Both the position numbers and the translations under genes were made by a program. From NCBI RefSeq assembly GCF_021513275.1, contig NZ_CP090978.1, positions 372,001-436,000 on the forward strand: a DNA stretch of 64,000 nucleotides, written 5' to 3'. Origin of the DNA: Paenibacillus hexagrammi (GTDB lineage: Bacteria; Bacillota; Bacilli; Paenibacillales; NBRC-103111). Below the pieces are notes generated by a model, which saw only the letters and a list, made by a program, of their open reading frames with translations, was not told where the DNA came from and searched no databases. Positions 26,242 to 37,052 of the stretch are shown piece after piece (position 1 is the first letter of the stretch; each line of letters starts with the position of its first letter).

Positions 26242-29200
26242 ATGAAGATAGGCGTTATTGGAGCTGGAATAGGAGGTCTAACCGCTGCCGCTTACTTGGC
26301 GAAGGGTGGCTGCGAGGTAACTGTTCTGGAAAAGGCTTCGACAGTCGGCGGTTCGGCAGGGTTCTATGTTCGTCAAGGAAGAATGTTTCCTACGGGAGCT
26401 ACGTTAGCCTTTGGTCTTGAAGAGCAGGGGCTTCTTCGCGAGAGGCTTCAGGAGCTGGGCATCCAGCTGTCTGCAGTGGAGCTGCTCCATCCGATGGATG
26501 TTGTTCTAAAGGATCGAACGGTTTCTATTTATAAGGACCGAAAGCGATGGGAGGAGGAGCTGCAGAGCAAATTCTTCGAACGTAAAGACGACGTTCTTCG
26601 CTTCTGGCGGCATCTGGAGAGCTTGAGTAAAGGGGTGCTGGGGGTAACGAAATCAGGGGTTGCTCTACCTATTCAGCGATTCGTTGATGTAGGAAATTTG
26701 CCTGCCTTCGTGTGTAGACATCCCTGGACTTCTCTGAAGCTCGCCAAATATGCGAGCTGGACTGTGGAGGACTTCATGTGGGCATATCGTCTGGACTCCT
26801 ACGAACCTCTTCGCAGGCTTCTCGATCTTCAGCTTGTGGATGCTGTGCAAACGGATGTAAGCAAGGCGGCTCTGCTCCCAGCCTGTCTGGCTTTATCCGT
26901 CTATCGGTATGGGAGCTTTGCTCTGGAGCGAGGGCTCGGACAGCTGAGCGAAGCGATCGCCGAGCGAATTGCCGCGTTAGGAGGCGAAGTGCTTCTCGGT
27001 CAGTCCGCGGAGCATGTGCAGTATGAGGAGGGAGCTGGGAAGTGGTTGGTTCAAACCCGTAAAGCTTCGTACACGTTCGACATCGTGATTAACAATACAG
27101 GAGGCAGTCTGGGGCTGGAGCCTGAGATTGGTGGTCCTCATTCCCTTTCCTGGGGGGCTTTCCGTGTGGATGCAGTGATCAAGCAGGCTGCAGCAGCCGA
27201 GAGGCTGAAGGACATGACCCTGCCCTTTGCTTTTCAGATTGCTCCTAAACCTCAGCACTCTTATCTGTTTGGGGACCAACACGGGCCTGTATACGTGACC
27301 TTTCAGCAGGCGCTGAATGCAAAGCAAGAACCGATTTCCGGGGAGCTTACCATGACGGCTTCTGTCCATACCAGAACTGAGAGCTGGTTAGAATGCCCTA
27401 AAGAGGTTTACAGTTTTAAAAAGCAGAAGGGTACAGACGCCATTCTCGCTGAAATCGAGAAAGTGATTCCAGTCAGGGAGCACATTGTGTATCTGGAGGC
27501 AGGGACCCCCAAAACGTACCGGAAATTTATCGGCAAAGCCGAGGTTGGTGGATTTCCTCTAACCATAGCTCATGCGGTTACGGATCCAAGAGGTGTTCGG
27601 ACGTCTCTACCGGGCATGTATAAGGTGGGGGAACAGGTCTTTCCCGGACCCGGCACGCTATCTTCTGCGCTAAGCGGATACTATGCGGCCAGAGCGATTT
27701 TGAAGAAAAAAGGTAAGGCATTATATGTCATTCTTTCAGATACTTATTCTCATAACAAGGAGCGCCATGCAGCCATGACAGTACTACTCAAACGAATGAA
27801 CAAAATCCATTATAAAATTGCACTTGGTTTTCTGGTTGTCGTCCTTTGCTTTGTTATCTCTATTTTAAGTGTGAGCAGTCAGTTAACTGCCTTTCAAAAA
27901 GAAAGTGATTTTATTACCGATCACGATATGGAAGTCCACAGCCTTGCACAATCGATTCAGAAGGACCTTGCTGATATGGAGACAGGCCAGCGCGGCTATG
28001 TGATTACCGGAGACAAGAAGTATCTGGATCCTTATACGAATGGTAAAGCCGGTTGGCAGAAGCACTTTGAGGCCTTGTTCCAGCTCGTTGCGGATAACCC
28101 CGTCCAGCAGGATAAGCTAAAGGCGATTCAGAAAAATGCTGAGAGCTGGATACAAGAAGCAGGGGAGAAAGTGGTTGCCATGAAAGGGAATAACGATACG
28201 AAAGGGATCCAGCAATTTTTCCAGGAAGATCCGGGTAAAACGTATATGGATGCATTGCGTGAGCAAATTTCCGCCTTCCGACAAACGGAGAAAGCGTTGA
28301 CGGCGCAGCGGGTCGGGGCGCTTGAGGAGAAGAATGATCAGCTTCGCATGCAGCTGTATATCTCTTTGGTGGTGGTGCTCGCCGCTGCTGCACTTTCGTA
28401 TTATTTTACCGGTGTACGTACAGGGAAAAATGTTCGGAAGGTTGGTGCAGCCATCGCGGAGATCGCTTTATCCGGCGGCGACCTGACAAGGCGGATATCA
28501 GTCTCTACGAAGGACGAGACGAAGGATTTGGCTGATCAGACCAATGCCTTGCTGACTTCTCTTCAAGGAATGATCACCGATATACAAGCAAGTGCTGAGG
28601 AGCTGAAGCAATCGTCCGGATTGCTGAGGGCGGGAGCGGAAGAGAGCTCCAAGGCGTCTGAGCAAATCGCCCATTCTGTACAGCGGGTTGCGCAAGGAGC
28701 GGAGCATCAGGTTTCGCAAACACAGGAAATCTCCGCAGCACTTCAAGAAACGGTATTCGGGCTCGATCAAGTGGCGGCTACCTCCACGGAGCTTTCGGAT
28801 CTTGCAGCCAACACGAACTCAATAGCAACCCAAAGTGCGGAGCGGATGCTCGATAATGCCGGTAAAATCGGCCGGATTGAGGAGACCTTCTCTGAGATCC
28901 AGGAGTCGGCGACAGCGCTATCCGTCTTATCGGAGCAAATTCGCAAGGTCGTTTCACATATTAAAGAAATATCGAATCAGACGAACCTGCTTGCGCTCAA
29001 TGCAGCCATTGAAGCAGCGCGTGCGGGAGAGCATGGACGGGGGTTTGCCGTGGTGGCGGATGAGATTCGTAAGCTTGCGGAGCAAGCCGCACACTCCACG
29101 CTTGATATCAACCAAACAATTGAAGTGATGCTTGGGAGCATTAACAGTCTGGTACAGAAAGTGGATGAAAACAGCCTGGATGTCAAAGACGGCGTCCAAG

Positions 29201-29496
29201 CGATGAAGAGTGCAGGGGATTCGTTCCGGAACATTATGTTCCGAATCTCTCACGTAAGCTCTCAGGTGATGGATGTAACAGCAACGGTAGAACAAATGTC
29301 GGCAAGTGCGAAATCTGTAGATACCTCCGTTCATGAAATTACGAGGATTACGGAAGAGACAGCTTCGTTCTCGGAAGAGGTCGCGGCCATGACCGAAGAG
29401 CAAACTGCGGCCAGCCAGGAGATGCTGCAAACCGCCTTGAAGTTGAATGAAATGTCGGAAACTCTGCAGGCTTTGGTTGGAAAGTTTAAGGTGTGA
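26242..29496 (+). CDS. Carotenoid desaturase-like FAD oxidoreductase fused in frame to a CHASE3 chemoreceptor
   Basis: 1084 residues from ATG 26242 (GGTGATAGG 8 nt upstream). Residues 1 to about 492 form a CrtI/CrtN-like FAD enzyme ([20 protein letters not shown]-terminal [19 protein letters not shown]). After a 30-residue linker come TM1 (about 526-545), a CHASE3 sensor ([13 protein letters not shown]), TM2 (about 705-722), HAMP, and a methyl-accepting signalling domain with the hairpin tip [20 protein letters not shown]. Each half has its family's normal length. The join follows an A6 run (27706-27711); one extra A would create TAA at once, and ATG 27775 with AAGGAG 12 nt upstream could start an independent receptor. 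The fusion may therefore be an artefact or a slippage site. Confidence 0.75.
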   Translation: MKIGVIGAGIGGLTAAAYLAKGGCEVTVLEKASTVGGSAGFYVRQGRMFPTGATLAFGLEEQGLLRERLQELGIQLSAVELLHPMDVVLKDRTVSIYKDRKRWEEELQSKFFERKDDVLRFWRHLESLSKGVLGVTKSGVALPIQRFVDVGNLPAFVCRHPWTSLKLAKYASWTVEDFMWAYRLDSYEPLRRLLDLQLVDAVQTDVSKAALLPACLALSVYRYGSFALERGLGQLSEAIAERIAALGGEVLLGQSAEHVQYEEGAGKWLVQTRKASYTFDIVINNTGGSLGLEPEIGGPHSLSWGAFRVDAVIKQAAAAERLKDMTLPFAFQIAPKPQHSYLFGDQHGPVYVTFQQALNAKQEPISGELTMTASVHTRTESWLECPKEVYSFKKQKGTDAILAEIEKVIPVREHIVYLEAGTPKTYRKFIGKAEVGGFPLTIAHAVTDPRGVRTSLPGMYKVGEQVFPGPGTLSSALSGYYAARAILKKKGKALYVILSDTYSHNKERHAAMTVLLKRMNKIHYKIALGFLVVVLCFVISILSVSSQLTAFQKESDFITDHDMEVHSLAQSIQKDLADMETGQRGYVITGDKKYLDPYTNGKAGWQKHFEALFQLVADNPVQQDKLKAIQKNAESWIQEAGEKVVAMKGNNDTKGIQQFFQEDPGKTYMDALREQISAFRQTEKALTAQRVGALEEKNDQLRMQLYISLVVVLAAAALSYYFTGVRTGKNVRKVGAAIAEIALSGGDLTRRISVSTKDETKDLADQTNALLTSLQGMITDIQASAEELKQSSGLLRAGAEESSKASEQIAHSVQRVAQGAEHQVSQTQEISAALQETVFGLDQVAATSTELSDLAANTNSIATQSAERMLDNAGKIGRIEETFSEIQESATALSVLSEQIRKVVSHIKEISNQTNLLALNAAIEAARAGEHGRGFAVVADEIRKLAEQAAHSTLDINQTIEVMLGSINSLVQKVDENSLDVKDGVQAMKSAGDSFRNIMFRISHVSSQVMDVTATVEQMSASAKSVDTSVHEITRITEETASFSEEVAAMTEEQTAASQEMLQTALKLNEMSETLQALVGKFKV

Positions 29497-29936
29497 CCGC
29501 GAATGCGAATGCGTTCCTTGTCTTTCCGATCTGACTCACTCGAAACATTCAAAACGTCTGAAGCATCCGACCCATCCGACCCATCTGACACATCCTGCCT
29601 ATCGGTGCCATCGGTTTGATCAGTTGCTAGACAGACATCCTGACCATTGATAGGATAATCAGTTGTTATGGCAACTGTGATGTCGGCGGTGCCATGGCTC
29701 CGCTTGTGGGTGGCGGCAGCCAGACGGCGGTTCTCCTGGCCATTATTATTGCAGTAATGGAAGCCGGTGCTGTGCTGTCATTTGCTCTGCTGGCCCGGCA
29801 GCGTTCGTGAATTCATCATTTTTTCGCAAATAGGCAAAATTTTTAGCTTCTATTAAGCTTGATTTCAAAGTTTCTTCACAAATACTGCCTATACTTGAGA
29901 GCGTAGGACAAATTCTACGTAAAGGTGGTAAGTGAA
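29497..29936. other. Gap with one small hydrophobic ORF (29694-29810)
   Basis: No clear gene. Near 29560-29590 there are short imperfect CATCCGACC repeats. ATG 29694 opens a 38-codon frame, starting MAPLVGGGSQTAVLLAIII and ending LLARQRS, with one membrane helix, but no good ribosome-binding site precedes it. The last part is AT-rich and supplies the ribosome-binding site AAGGTGG (29922-29928) of the next gene. Confidence 0.4.
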
Positions 29937-30593
29937 TTGAAAAAGGTAGTCAAAGTGGTGCTTGCGAGCACGTTGGCAGTTGGATTGCTAGCAGGTGGAG
30001 GCTTCGCGCTTCAGCATAATCAAGCGTTCGCTGACGAGGCGGGTACGGCTGCTGCAGCTTCAACTCCGTCGACCGGTGCGGCTAAAGACCATAAGAGCTT
30101 CGGCAGCCGTGGCAAAGGCGGTTTTCATAAAGAGCAATTCATCGGAGGGTTCATGGGCGGCAAAGGCATGATGGATCCGGCTTCAGTTCTGGGTATCGAT
30201 GCTAGCGTGTTTAAAGAAGAAATCAAGCAGGGAAAAACCATCGCCCAGATTGCTGAAGAAAAAGCAAATCTTACGGAAGATGCGCTTCTCCAAAAGCTGA
30301 CGGAAGCAGAAACCAAGCGTATCGACGATGCGGTAACAGCCGGCAAGCTTACTCAGGAGCAGGCGGATAAGATGAAAGCGGGACTTGCTGACCGCCTGAA
30401 GAAAATGGTCGAGAGCACGCCGAAATCGATGGGCTTCCAAGGCAAACCGCAGGGGCGGATGGGCGGCATGATGCCGGGCCCTTGGGGAATTCAGAGAAGA
30501 TGGCCGAAATTCTCGGCATCACAAAGGATGAGCTGGATGCCCAGCGCAAAGCTGGCAAGTCATTGGCCGAAATTGCAGAAAGCAAAGGCATGA
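29937..30593 (+). CDS. Secreted protein with LAEIA-type helical repeats, N-terminal segment (frameshifted)
   Basis: Start TTG 29937 with AAGGTGG 8 nt upstream. The signal peptide has the core VVLASTLAVGLLAGGGFAL and a cleavage region near NQAFAD. A Gly/Lys-rich stretch is followed by a helical repeat (VLGIDASVFKEEIKQGKTI, AQIAEEKA) of a kind seen in secreted Bacillales proteins of unknown role. From about 30480 the translation turns to nonsense (IQRRWPKFSASQ) and ends at 30593, while the overlapping frame continues the repeat. A single missing base in GGGCCCTTGGGG (about 30476-30485) explains this. Confidence 0.75.
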   Translation: MKKVVKVVLASTLAVGLLAGGGFALQHNQAFADEAGTAAAASTPSTGAAKDHKSFGSRGKGGFHKEQFIGGFMGGKGMMDPASVLGIDASVFKEEIKQGKTIAQIAEEKANLTEDALLQKLTEAETKRIDDAVTAGKLTQEQADKMKAGLADRLKKMVESTPKSMGFQGKPQGRMGGMMPGPWGIQRRWPKFSASQRMSWMPSAKLASHWPKLQKAKA

Positions 30594-30775
30594 AGGAAGA
30601 GGAACTGATTGCCAAGCTTAAGGATAGCATGACCGATACGCTGAAGCAGTTCATTGAGCATAAAGGAACGGCTCCGCAGTTTGGCCATGATAGAGGCAAG
30701 CGCGGGGCGAAAGCGGACGGTAGTGCTAGTGCTGGCTCTGATGCGTCCAACCAGTCTGCTGCGACTGCACAATAA
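30482..30775 (+). CDS. C-terminal segment of the same LAEIA-repeat secreted protein
   Basis: This frame carries the second helical repeat (ILGITKDELDAQRKAGKSL, AEIAESKGMKEEELIAKL), parallel to the one at about 30190-30250, then a charged, Ala/Ser-rich tail ending at 30775. Its apparent start has no ribosome-binding site and is best read as the shifted continuation of the gene starting at 29937. A strong hairpin terminator follows at once. Confidence 0.7.
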   Translation: MGNSEKMAEILGITKDELDAQRKAGKSLAEIAESKGMKEEELIAKLKDSMTDTLKQFIEHKGTAPQFGHDRGKRGAKADGSASAGSDASNQSAATAQ

Positions 30776-30779
30776 ATGA

Positions 30780-30820
30780 AATAAACAGAGGTTGTTCCGA
30801 CGGAACAACCTCTGTTTATT
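30780..30820. terminator. Bidirectional terminator with 19-bp perfect stem
   Basis: AATAAACAGAGGTTGTTCC (30780-30798) pairs perfectly with 30802-30820, loop GAC. A/T-rich ends on both sides let it serve the plus-strand secreted-protein gene and the minus-strand GNAT gene. Confidence 0.85.
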
Positions 30821-30863
30821 ATGAAGTGAGATTCATTACGAGCTTCAGCAGCTCTTGTTGGGG

Positions 30864-31325
30864 TTAAGCAAGGGCTTTCTCGTAGAGAAGAACATCAAAT
30901 CCATCGATCACTGCGGAGCCTTGTGGAATATAACCGTTGCTGGTGAACATGTGTTGGGCACCATGCTGGGAGGTTAATGTATCCAGAATGAGCTGCTGCA
31001 CTCCCAGACTGCGCGCTTTATCCTCCAATTGAGACAGCAGCATCTGGCCGTAGCCTTTTCTTTGATAGCTGGGGTGGACGCGAAGCCGCTTGACTTCCGC
31101 TTTTCCATTTTCTAATAATTTAAGTCCGCCCATCGCGATGACAGTGCCGCTATCATTAATGCCGACTAGAAACTCTCCGCCTGTTTTTAAATATTGCTCA
31201 TCAATGTTAAGAATATCATGATAGTGCTGATGTGTGGCCTCAACTCCGGCTTCAGAAATGACAAGCAAATGAATTCTCCATACATCATCATGGTCAAGTG
31301 TGGAATAGCGTTTGATTTGGATCAT
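30864..31325 (-). CDS. GNAT-family N-acetyltransferase
   Basis: 153 residues. GNAT fold with the acetyl-CoA-binding motif A: VKRLRVHPSYQRKGYGQML, followed by LLSQLEDKARSLGVQQLIL and the conserved terminal strands. The N-terminus (IQIKRYSTLDHDDVWRIH) is typical for single-domain GNATs. The substrate cannot be inferred. It is monocistronic, convergent with the secreted-protein gene. Beyond its stop, 30831-30862 resembles the short tail relics near 9376 and 58136. Confidence 0.85.
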   Translation of the reverse strand: MIQIKRYSTLDHDDVWRIHLLVISEAGVEATHQHYHDILNIDEQYLKTGGEFLVGINDSGTVIAMGGLKLLENGKAEVKRLRVHPSYQRKGYGQMLLSQLEDKARSLGVQQLILDTLTSQHGAQHMFTSNGYIPQGSAVIDGFDVLLYEKALA

Positions 31326-31473
31326 GGCAATCTCTCCTTTGTTCGACCACTTTCTATCTCTCTTTATATGTAATATAAACTAACGTAATACTTCGTTCAA
31401 ATAAAGAATTTTTATGAAAACTCCAACTATTTTCTATAAATACCCAAATATATAACATAAATATAACATAGTA

Positions 31474-32592
31474 TTAATATAATGTTCTCCACAAATAGAA
31501 AGTGGCGTAAGCTTCCCATCCTTTCCAATGTACAGCTAGCTCTTTAATTTCATCCAGACTCGGTTTTTCCGATCTGTCCATAACGAGCTTTAGTGCATTG
31601 TGCAGCCCCACATCCGCAATGGGGAAAGCGGAAGGATCGCGCAAGCAGCGCATCATCACGTAATTAGCTGTCCAAGGTCCGATCCCACGGATACGCAGGA
31701 GCTCGTTCTCGGCGGCTTTAGCCTCCTTATGGTAAAGCAGCGCGGCTTTTGAAAGCTTGCCCTCTGTGATGAGCTGTGCAGCGCCAATCAGATATTCGGC
31801 CTTTTTGCCGGTAAATTGCAGTGAGGTAAGGGCATTCGGTGTGAGTTCTGCAATTTGTGCCGGTTCGGGGAAGGACCAGTACGTCCGTCCGTTCCATACG
31901 CTGGAGGAGCCGTAGCCCTCTACCAGCCTTCTTTTTAACGTATAGGCAAACGGCAGATTGATCTGCTGTCCGATAATGCCCCAGCTAATAGCTTCGAACA
32001 AATCGGGAATGCCCAGGATGCGCAGGCCGTAGAATTTGCGGGCCGCATTCTGCAGCAGCGGATCATGCTCAGCCAGCTCATAGAAGGGCTGCAGATCCCT
32101 TCCCAAGTCAAACCATTCCCACACGTAGCTTGCGACTGCGTCGAGTAGTGCTGGATCTGCAAAGCTTTTCACATTGTCTGCGCACTCCTCTCTAAGATTC
32201 TGGTCGGGCCTCTCGTTGTCGCTCCCTGCAGGATCCTCAAGAAGTTCCTCAGCAAGCTCCTTTGCAACCTTTCCATACTCCCCGAGGTCGTTATCATGTC
32301 TCACGCCTAGACCCGCCTCCTGTCCTCCTCCGCCAACGAATCGAATATGCAGGAATTGATCTTCCTCGCAATTGATTTCTAGCAAAAATTTCCGCTTATT
32401 CCAAGGGAACAGCTTGGTGATTTGACCATTCTCCGCATCCACATGATACATGCATTCATTCTTGGAGCGGGCCAGGTAACTGATGTTGGGCTCGAACCGA
32501 AAGGGCTGAGGAAGGTGTACCGTAAGCTGCTGTTTGGCTGCGTCCCAGCTATGGAAGGAACGTTTACATTCATTTATTTGCTTCATAGGCAT
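31474..32592 (-). CDS. alkA: DNA-3-methyladenine glycosylase II
   Basis: 372 residues from ATG 32592 (GGAG 5 nt upstream on the minus strand); the open frame extends to 32775 but that part reads across the divergent promoter. An N-terminal AlkA-type beta domain is followed by the HhH-GPD glycosylase fold: hairpin LRIRGIGPWTANYVMMRCL with the catalytic Asp in FPIADVGLHNAL. It excises alkylated bases (3-methyladenine, 7-methylguanine). A stretch rich in Asp/Glu/Gly between the domains (about residues 95-145) is longer than usual. It is divergent from adaA/adaB, forming an alkylation-repair cluster that Ada probably activates. Confidence 0.88.
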   Translation of the reverse strand: MPMKQINECKRSFHSWDAAKQQLTVHLPQPFRFEPNISYLARSKNECMYHVDAENGQITKLFPWNKRKFLLEINCEEDQFLHIRFVGGGGQEAGLGVRHDNDLGEYGKVAKELAEELLEDPAGSDNERPDQNLREECADNVKSFADPALLDAVASYVWEWFDLGRDLQPFYELAEHDPLLQNAARKFYGLRILGIPDLFEAISWGIIGQQINLPFAYTLKRRLVEGYGSSSVWNGRTYWSFPEPAQIAELTPNALTSLQFTGKKAEYLIGAAQLITEGKLSKAALLYHKEAKAAENELLRIRGIGPWTANYVMMRCLRDPSAFPIADVGLHNALKLVMDRSEKPSLDEIKELAVHWKGWEAYATFYLWRTLY

Positions 32593-32657
32593 GGCGTCTC
32601 CTTTGTTTTGCAATTCATTGTGTAGAGCGTAACCTTGATTTGATTCGGTTTTTACGT

Positions 32658-32700
32658 CAGGGTGTACTCTCGCTTCGCTACGCTCGGATAGCACACCCTG
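32658..32700. repeat. Inverted repeat between alkA and ada
   Basis: CAGGGTGT (32658-32665) and ACACCCTG (32693-32700) flank a second self-complementary core rich in CGCTTCGCTACGCTCG. It can fold into a long hairpin on either strand and lies in the alkA/ada divergent promoter region. There is no T tract, so it is not a simple terminator. Function unknown. Confidence 0.6.
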
Positions 32701-32854
32701 TTCCCGTTCATTCGTACCTAGCAACATATATACCATAATCGGCAAAGCGGCGCTTTTGCATTCTTGCTTTCTCATCCCGTCCGGCTTACAAGCGGCTTGG
32801 GATTTGGTTATACTGGGGGTAAGGCTTGCAGTGAAAGAAAGGGGAGAGTGGAGC

Positions 32855-34036
<1,182 letters not shown>

Positions 34037-34064
34037 ACTTCAGATTGGAAAATTAGGTGATCGC

Positions 34065-34883
34065 ATGTCCGTTCATTATACGAAGAAAAAGCCTAAACAG
34101 CTATTGAATAAAGCATCCGGATTCTTGGAGGGTTACACGCATACGCTGAACCCCTATACCGGATGCTCTTTTGCGTGCTCTTATTGCTATGTCAGGCAGA
34201 TGCCCGTCAATCTATTTCGGGAAGGGGAGTGGGGAAGCTGGGTGGATGCGAAGGAGGGGGCGTCGGAGCTTCTGCATAAGGAGCTGGAGAAGGCCAGGCG
34301 TAAAGGGGCTGTGACGATCTTTATGTCCTCCAGCACCGATCCGTATCAGCCCGCTGAATATAAAGAACGAATCACACGCTCGCTGCTCGAGGTTATGGTG
34401 GAGCATCAACCTGACTTTCTTTTTGTCCAAACGCGAAGCCCGCTTGTGACACGGGACATTGACTTGCTTGCGCGTTTAGGTGAGCGAGTGAGAGTCAGTG
34501 TGACGGTCGAAACGGACAGAGAAGACATTCGCAGAGCCTTTTCTCCGTATGCACCGCCGATTCCAGCCAGGCTGAATGCCTTGCGGAAGTTGGCGGAATG
34601 CGGTATTCCCGCTCAAGCTGCGGTCGCGCCTATGCTGCCGAGTACCTCTGAGTTCGCCGCGCGGCTGGCAGGCGTAGTCGATCGCGTATGCATCGATGAT
34701 TACTTCATGGGTGACGGCAGTAAAGGGCGCAGAACCGAACGGATTGGCATTGCTGCCATCTATCAGCAGCTGGGCCTTGAAGAATGGTACAGCCGTGATG
34801 CGTACCAGAGGGTGTATCAGGACTTGCTGCGGTACTTTCCGCCTGAGCAGGTATTGGTCAGTCAGGAGGGCTTCCTGCCTTAG
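34065..34883 (+). CDS. Radical SAM protein of the spore photoproduct lyase-like (SplB/COG1533) group
   Basis: 272 residues. The Fe-S cluster motif is C-x3-C-x2-C in GCSFACSYCYVRQ, preceded by HTLNPYTG, which is characteristic of the SPL-related radical SAM group. Downstream segments TIFMSSSTDPYQPAE and VSVTVETDRE also match it. It is shorter than true spore photoproduct lyase (about 340 residues) and lacks its known C-terminal Cys region, so a DNA-photoproduct activity is not certain. It follows adaB by 28 nt, likely in the same transcript, which supports a nucleic-acid repair or modification role. Confidence 0.85.
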   Translation: MSVHYTKKKPKQLLNKASGFLEGYTHTLNPYTGCSFACSYCYVRQMPVNLFREGEWGSWVDAKEGASELLHKELEKARRKGAVTIFMSSSTDPYQPAEYKERITRSLLEVMVEHQPDFLFVQTRSPLVTRDIDLLARLGERVRVSVTVETDREDIRRAFSPYAPPIPARLNALRKLAECGIPAQAAVAPMLPSTSEFAARLAGVVDRVCIDDYFMGDGSKGRRTERIGIAAIYQQLGLEEWYSRDAYQRVYQDLLRYFPPEQVLVSQEGFLP

Positions 34884-35090
34884 CCTCGTCTGAGGTTCGA
34901 CTTTGCTGTCTTGTCACGGAGTCACTTGCGGTGTGGCAGGAAGCAAGGTTGTACCTGCCGTAGCAGTACAGTCCGGGGCTAGTTCTTGCTTTCATGGAAT
35001 TGCTTGTCATGTGCATGGAGCAAGTTTTTTGCTTTAGCTGAACCGTCTGGGCATTGCAACAGCCTGCTCGCCTTAGAGTCACGCGTTATA

Positions 35091-36053
35091 CTAGTAGCGA
35101 AGCAGAGTTCCTGCCTCAGCGCCACCCGTCCCGGCCGAGGCTTCCAGGCTGCTCGCTCCACGCATTCGCTGCTTGAATTCTTTGGGCGAGCATTCATTGT
35201 GCCGCTTAAAAAGCTTATAGAACTGTGCCATATTGGAAATCCCCACTTCATAGCTCACATCCATAATACTTAGGTCGCCAGTCAGCAGCAGGCGTTCGGC
35301 CTTTCGGATTCTCTTGTAGTTAACGTAATCCACAAAGGACATCCCCATAATCTTTTTAAAATACTTGATGAAATAGTGATAGCTCAAATTCAGCAAAGCA
35401 CAGACATCCTCGACCGCAATTTTATCGGTCAGATGCGCATCAACGTAATCAAGAGCGGGACGCAGACGTGTTAGTCCTGTCTCTTCGGCGCTGTCGAAAA
35501 GGTCACGGTTGCCGCTGCGCATTAATAGAAGCAGGAGCCGTTTGATCGAAGCTGTAATGGCTAGTTCGTAGCCAAGCTTGCGTGATTGTGATTCCCTATA
35601 AATATCCATGATCAGATCGTGCGCAGAGCGTCTGACCTCTTCATTGCCGCGAAACAGCTCGTTAAAAATCTCCAGCGGCTGTGTCAGCTCGGAAAAACAG
35701 TGCAGATAAGGCATCGTGCTCGGGTCAAAATGCTGCAGGAGATCCACCTGGAAGACGACGTAACAGAGCGGATCAGCCGTATGCTTGTAAGTTCGGTGAG
35801 GCTGTGAAGAACCAAGAACGATCACGTCTCCTGGACCCAGAACCGTAAATTCATGTTTCGTTTGAATGCCTAAATGTCCACTGCGAACGACAAGGAACTC
35901 CACTTGCTTGTGGTAATGCCAATTCCATGTATCCGGAATGCCGTATCCGGAGATTTCCGAAGCAATCTCCCAAATTTTCAAAAAAAGCAGCGGGTTTTGA
36001 TAGATAACCTCTTCCTTTACAAGCTCCTCTTCCAGCTTTGCGGCATGTTTCAT
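35091..36053 (-). CDS. AraC-family regulator with cupin sensor domain
   Basis: 320 residues. The N-terminal cupin-type ligand domain (WNWHYHKQVEFLVVRSG, then GPGDVIVLGSSQPH) and the C-terminal AraC double helix-turn-helix (AVEDVCALLNLSYHYFIKY; IMDVSYEVGISNMAQFYKL) give the usual architecture of sugar-responsive AraC regulators in Paenibacillus. Divergent from the ThuA gene (36260), with about 200 bp between start codons, which implies joint regulation. Confidence 0.88.
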   Translation of the reverse strand: MKHAAKLEEELVKEEVIYQNPLLFLKIWEIASEISGYGIPDTWNWHYHKQVEFLVVRSGHLGIQTKHEFTVLGPGDVIVLGSSQPHRTYKHTADPLCYVVFQVDLLQHFDPSTMPYLHCFSELTQPLEIFNELFRGNEEVRRSAHDLIMDIYRESQSRKLGYELAITASIKRLLLLLMRSGNRDLFDSAEETGLTRLRPALDYVDAHLTDKIAVEDVCALLNLSYHYFIKYFKKIMGMSFVDYVNYKRIRKAERLLLTGDLSIMDVSYEVGISNMAQFYKLFKRHNECSPKEFKQRMRGASSLEASAGTGGAEAGTLLRY

Positions 36054-36259
36054 GGCTTCGTTACCTCTCTATGATTAGTGCAATTTTGCATATAGTTGAT
36101 GCTTGTGTAGTCTTGAATTCCTAAGATTGAGTATAGCATGTTAAAGAATGGGAGGACACTTTTGAATAAGAAATGAACAGAATCGAGGCTTTTTTAAGAG
36201 GGGGAGCAGGCTTATACTCAAAGTAATCAAACATCTTTCTATAACGGAGGAGAATCGCG

Positions 36260-36991
36260 ATGAGTCGAAAAGTAAGAGTAACCGTATGGAACGAATTCCG
36301 GCATGAAAAAGAAAGTGAAATTGTACGTAAGGCCTACCCAGACGGTATACATACAGCCATTGGTGAAGGGCTAGGCAGCGTAGTTGATGTGACATACGCG
36401 ACACTGGATGATGCAGAGCACGGACTTTCGGAAGAAGTGCTGAACAATACGGACGTATTGATTTGGTGGGGACATAAAGCTCACGATGAGGTACAGGATG
36501 AAATCGTAAACCGCGTTCATGATCGCGTCCTGAAAGGGATGGGGCTGATTGTTCTGCACTCCGGCCACTTCTCCAAAGTGTTCAAAAAGCTGATGGGCAC
36601 AGGCTGCGACCTGAAATGGCGCGAAGCTGATGAAAAAGAACGAATTTGGGTTGTCGCTCCAAGCCATCCGATCGTAGAGGGAATTGGCGAGTACATCGAG
36701 CTGGAAGCCGAAGAAATGTACGGCGAGCATTTTGATATCCCGCAGCCTGACGAGCTGATCATGGTCAGCTGGTTCGAGGGCGGCGAAGTGTTCCGCAGCG
36801 GCTGCACCTTCACACGCGGACAAGGCAAGATTTTCTACTTCCGCCCGGGTCACGAAACCTACCGTACCTACTACAACGAGCAAATTCGCCGCGTCATCAG
36901 CAACGCCGTGCAATGGGCAGCGCCGACAACCCGCGAATATCCGAAATACGGCAACCACAAGCCGCTTGAAACGATTAAAGGCAAAGCTTAA
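36260..36991 (+). CDS. ThuA-domain protein (trehalose/sugar utilisation)
   Basis: 243 residues, all ThuA-like, a class I glutamine-amidotransferase-like fold. It opens with [16 protein letters not shown], then [14 protein letters not shown] and [19 protein letters not shown]. ThuA proteins occur in sugar catabolic loci next to Gfo/Idh/MocA enzymes; their biochemistry is poorly defined. A GGAGGAG ribosome-binding site precedes ATG 36260. It is divergent from a cupin-AraC regulator that is its likely activator. A terminator follows at 37003. Confidence 0.88.
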   Translation: MSRKVRVTVWNEFRHEKESEIVRKAYPDGIHTAIGEGLGSVVDVTYATLDDAEHGLSEEVLNNTDVLIWWGHKAHDEVQDEIVNRVHDRVLKGMGLIVLHSGHFSKVFKKLMGTGCDLKWREADEKERIWVVAPSHPIVEGIGEYIELEAEEMYGEHFDIPQPDELIMVSWFEGGEVFRSGCTFTRGQGKIFYFRPGHETYRTYYNEQIRRVISNAVQWAAPTTREYPKYGNHKPLETIKGKA

Positions 36992-37002
36992 TTTGATTAG
37001 AT

Positions 37003-37052
37003 AAAAACCGTTCTACTTTCTCGTATTTGCGAGGGGTGGGGCGGTTTTTTGT
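37003..37052 (+). terminator. Terminator after the ThuA gene
   Basis: AAAAACCG (37003-37010) pairs with CGGTTTTT (37042-37049), with an inner CTCG/CGAG helix, ending in a T6 tract. Confidence 0.75.

Noticed and set aside
32593-32775. N-terminal extension of AlkA
   Set aside because: It runs through the inverted repeat and divergent promoter region; ATG 32592 has a good GGAG site.
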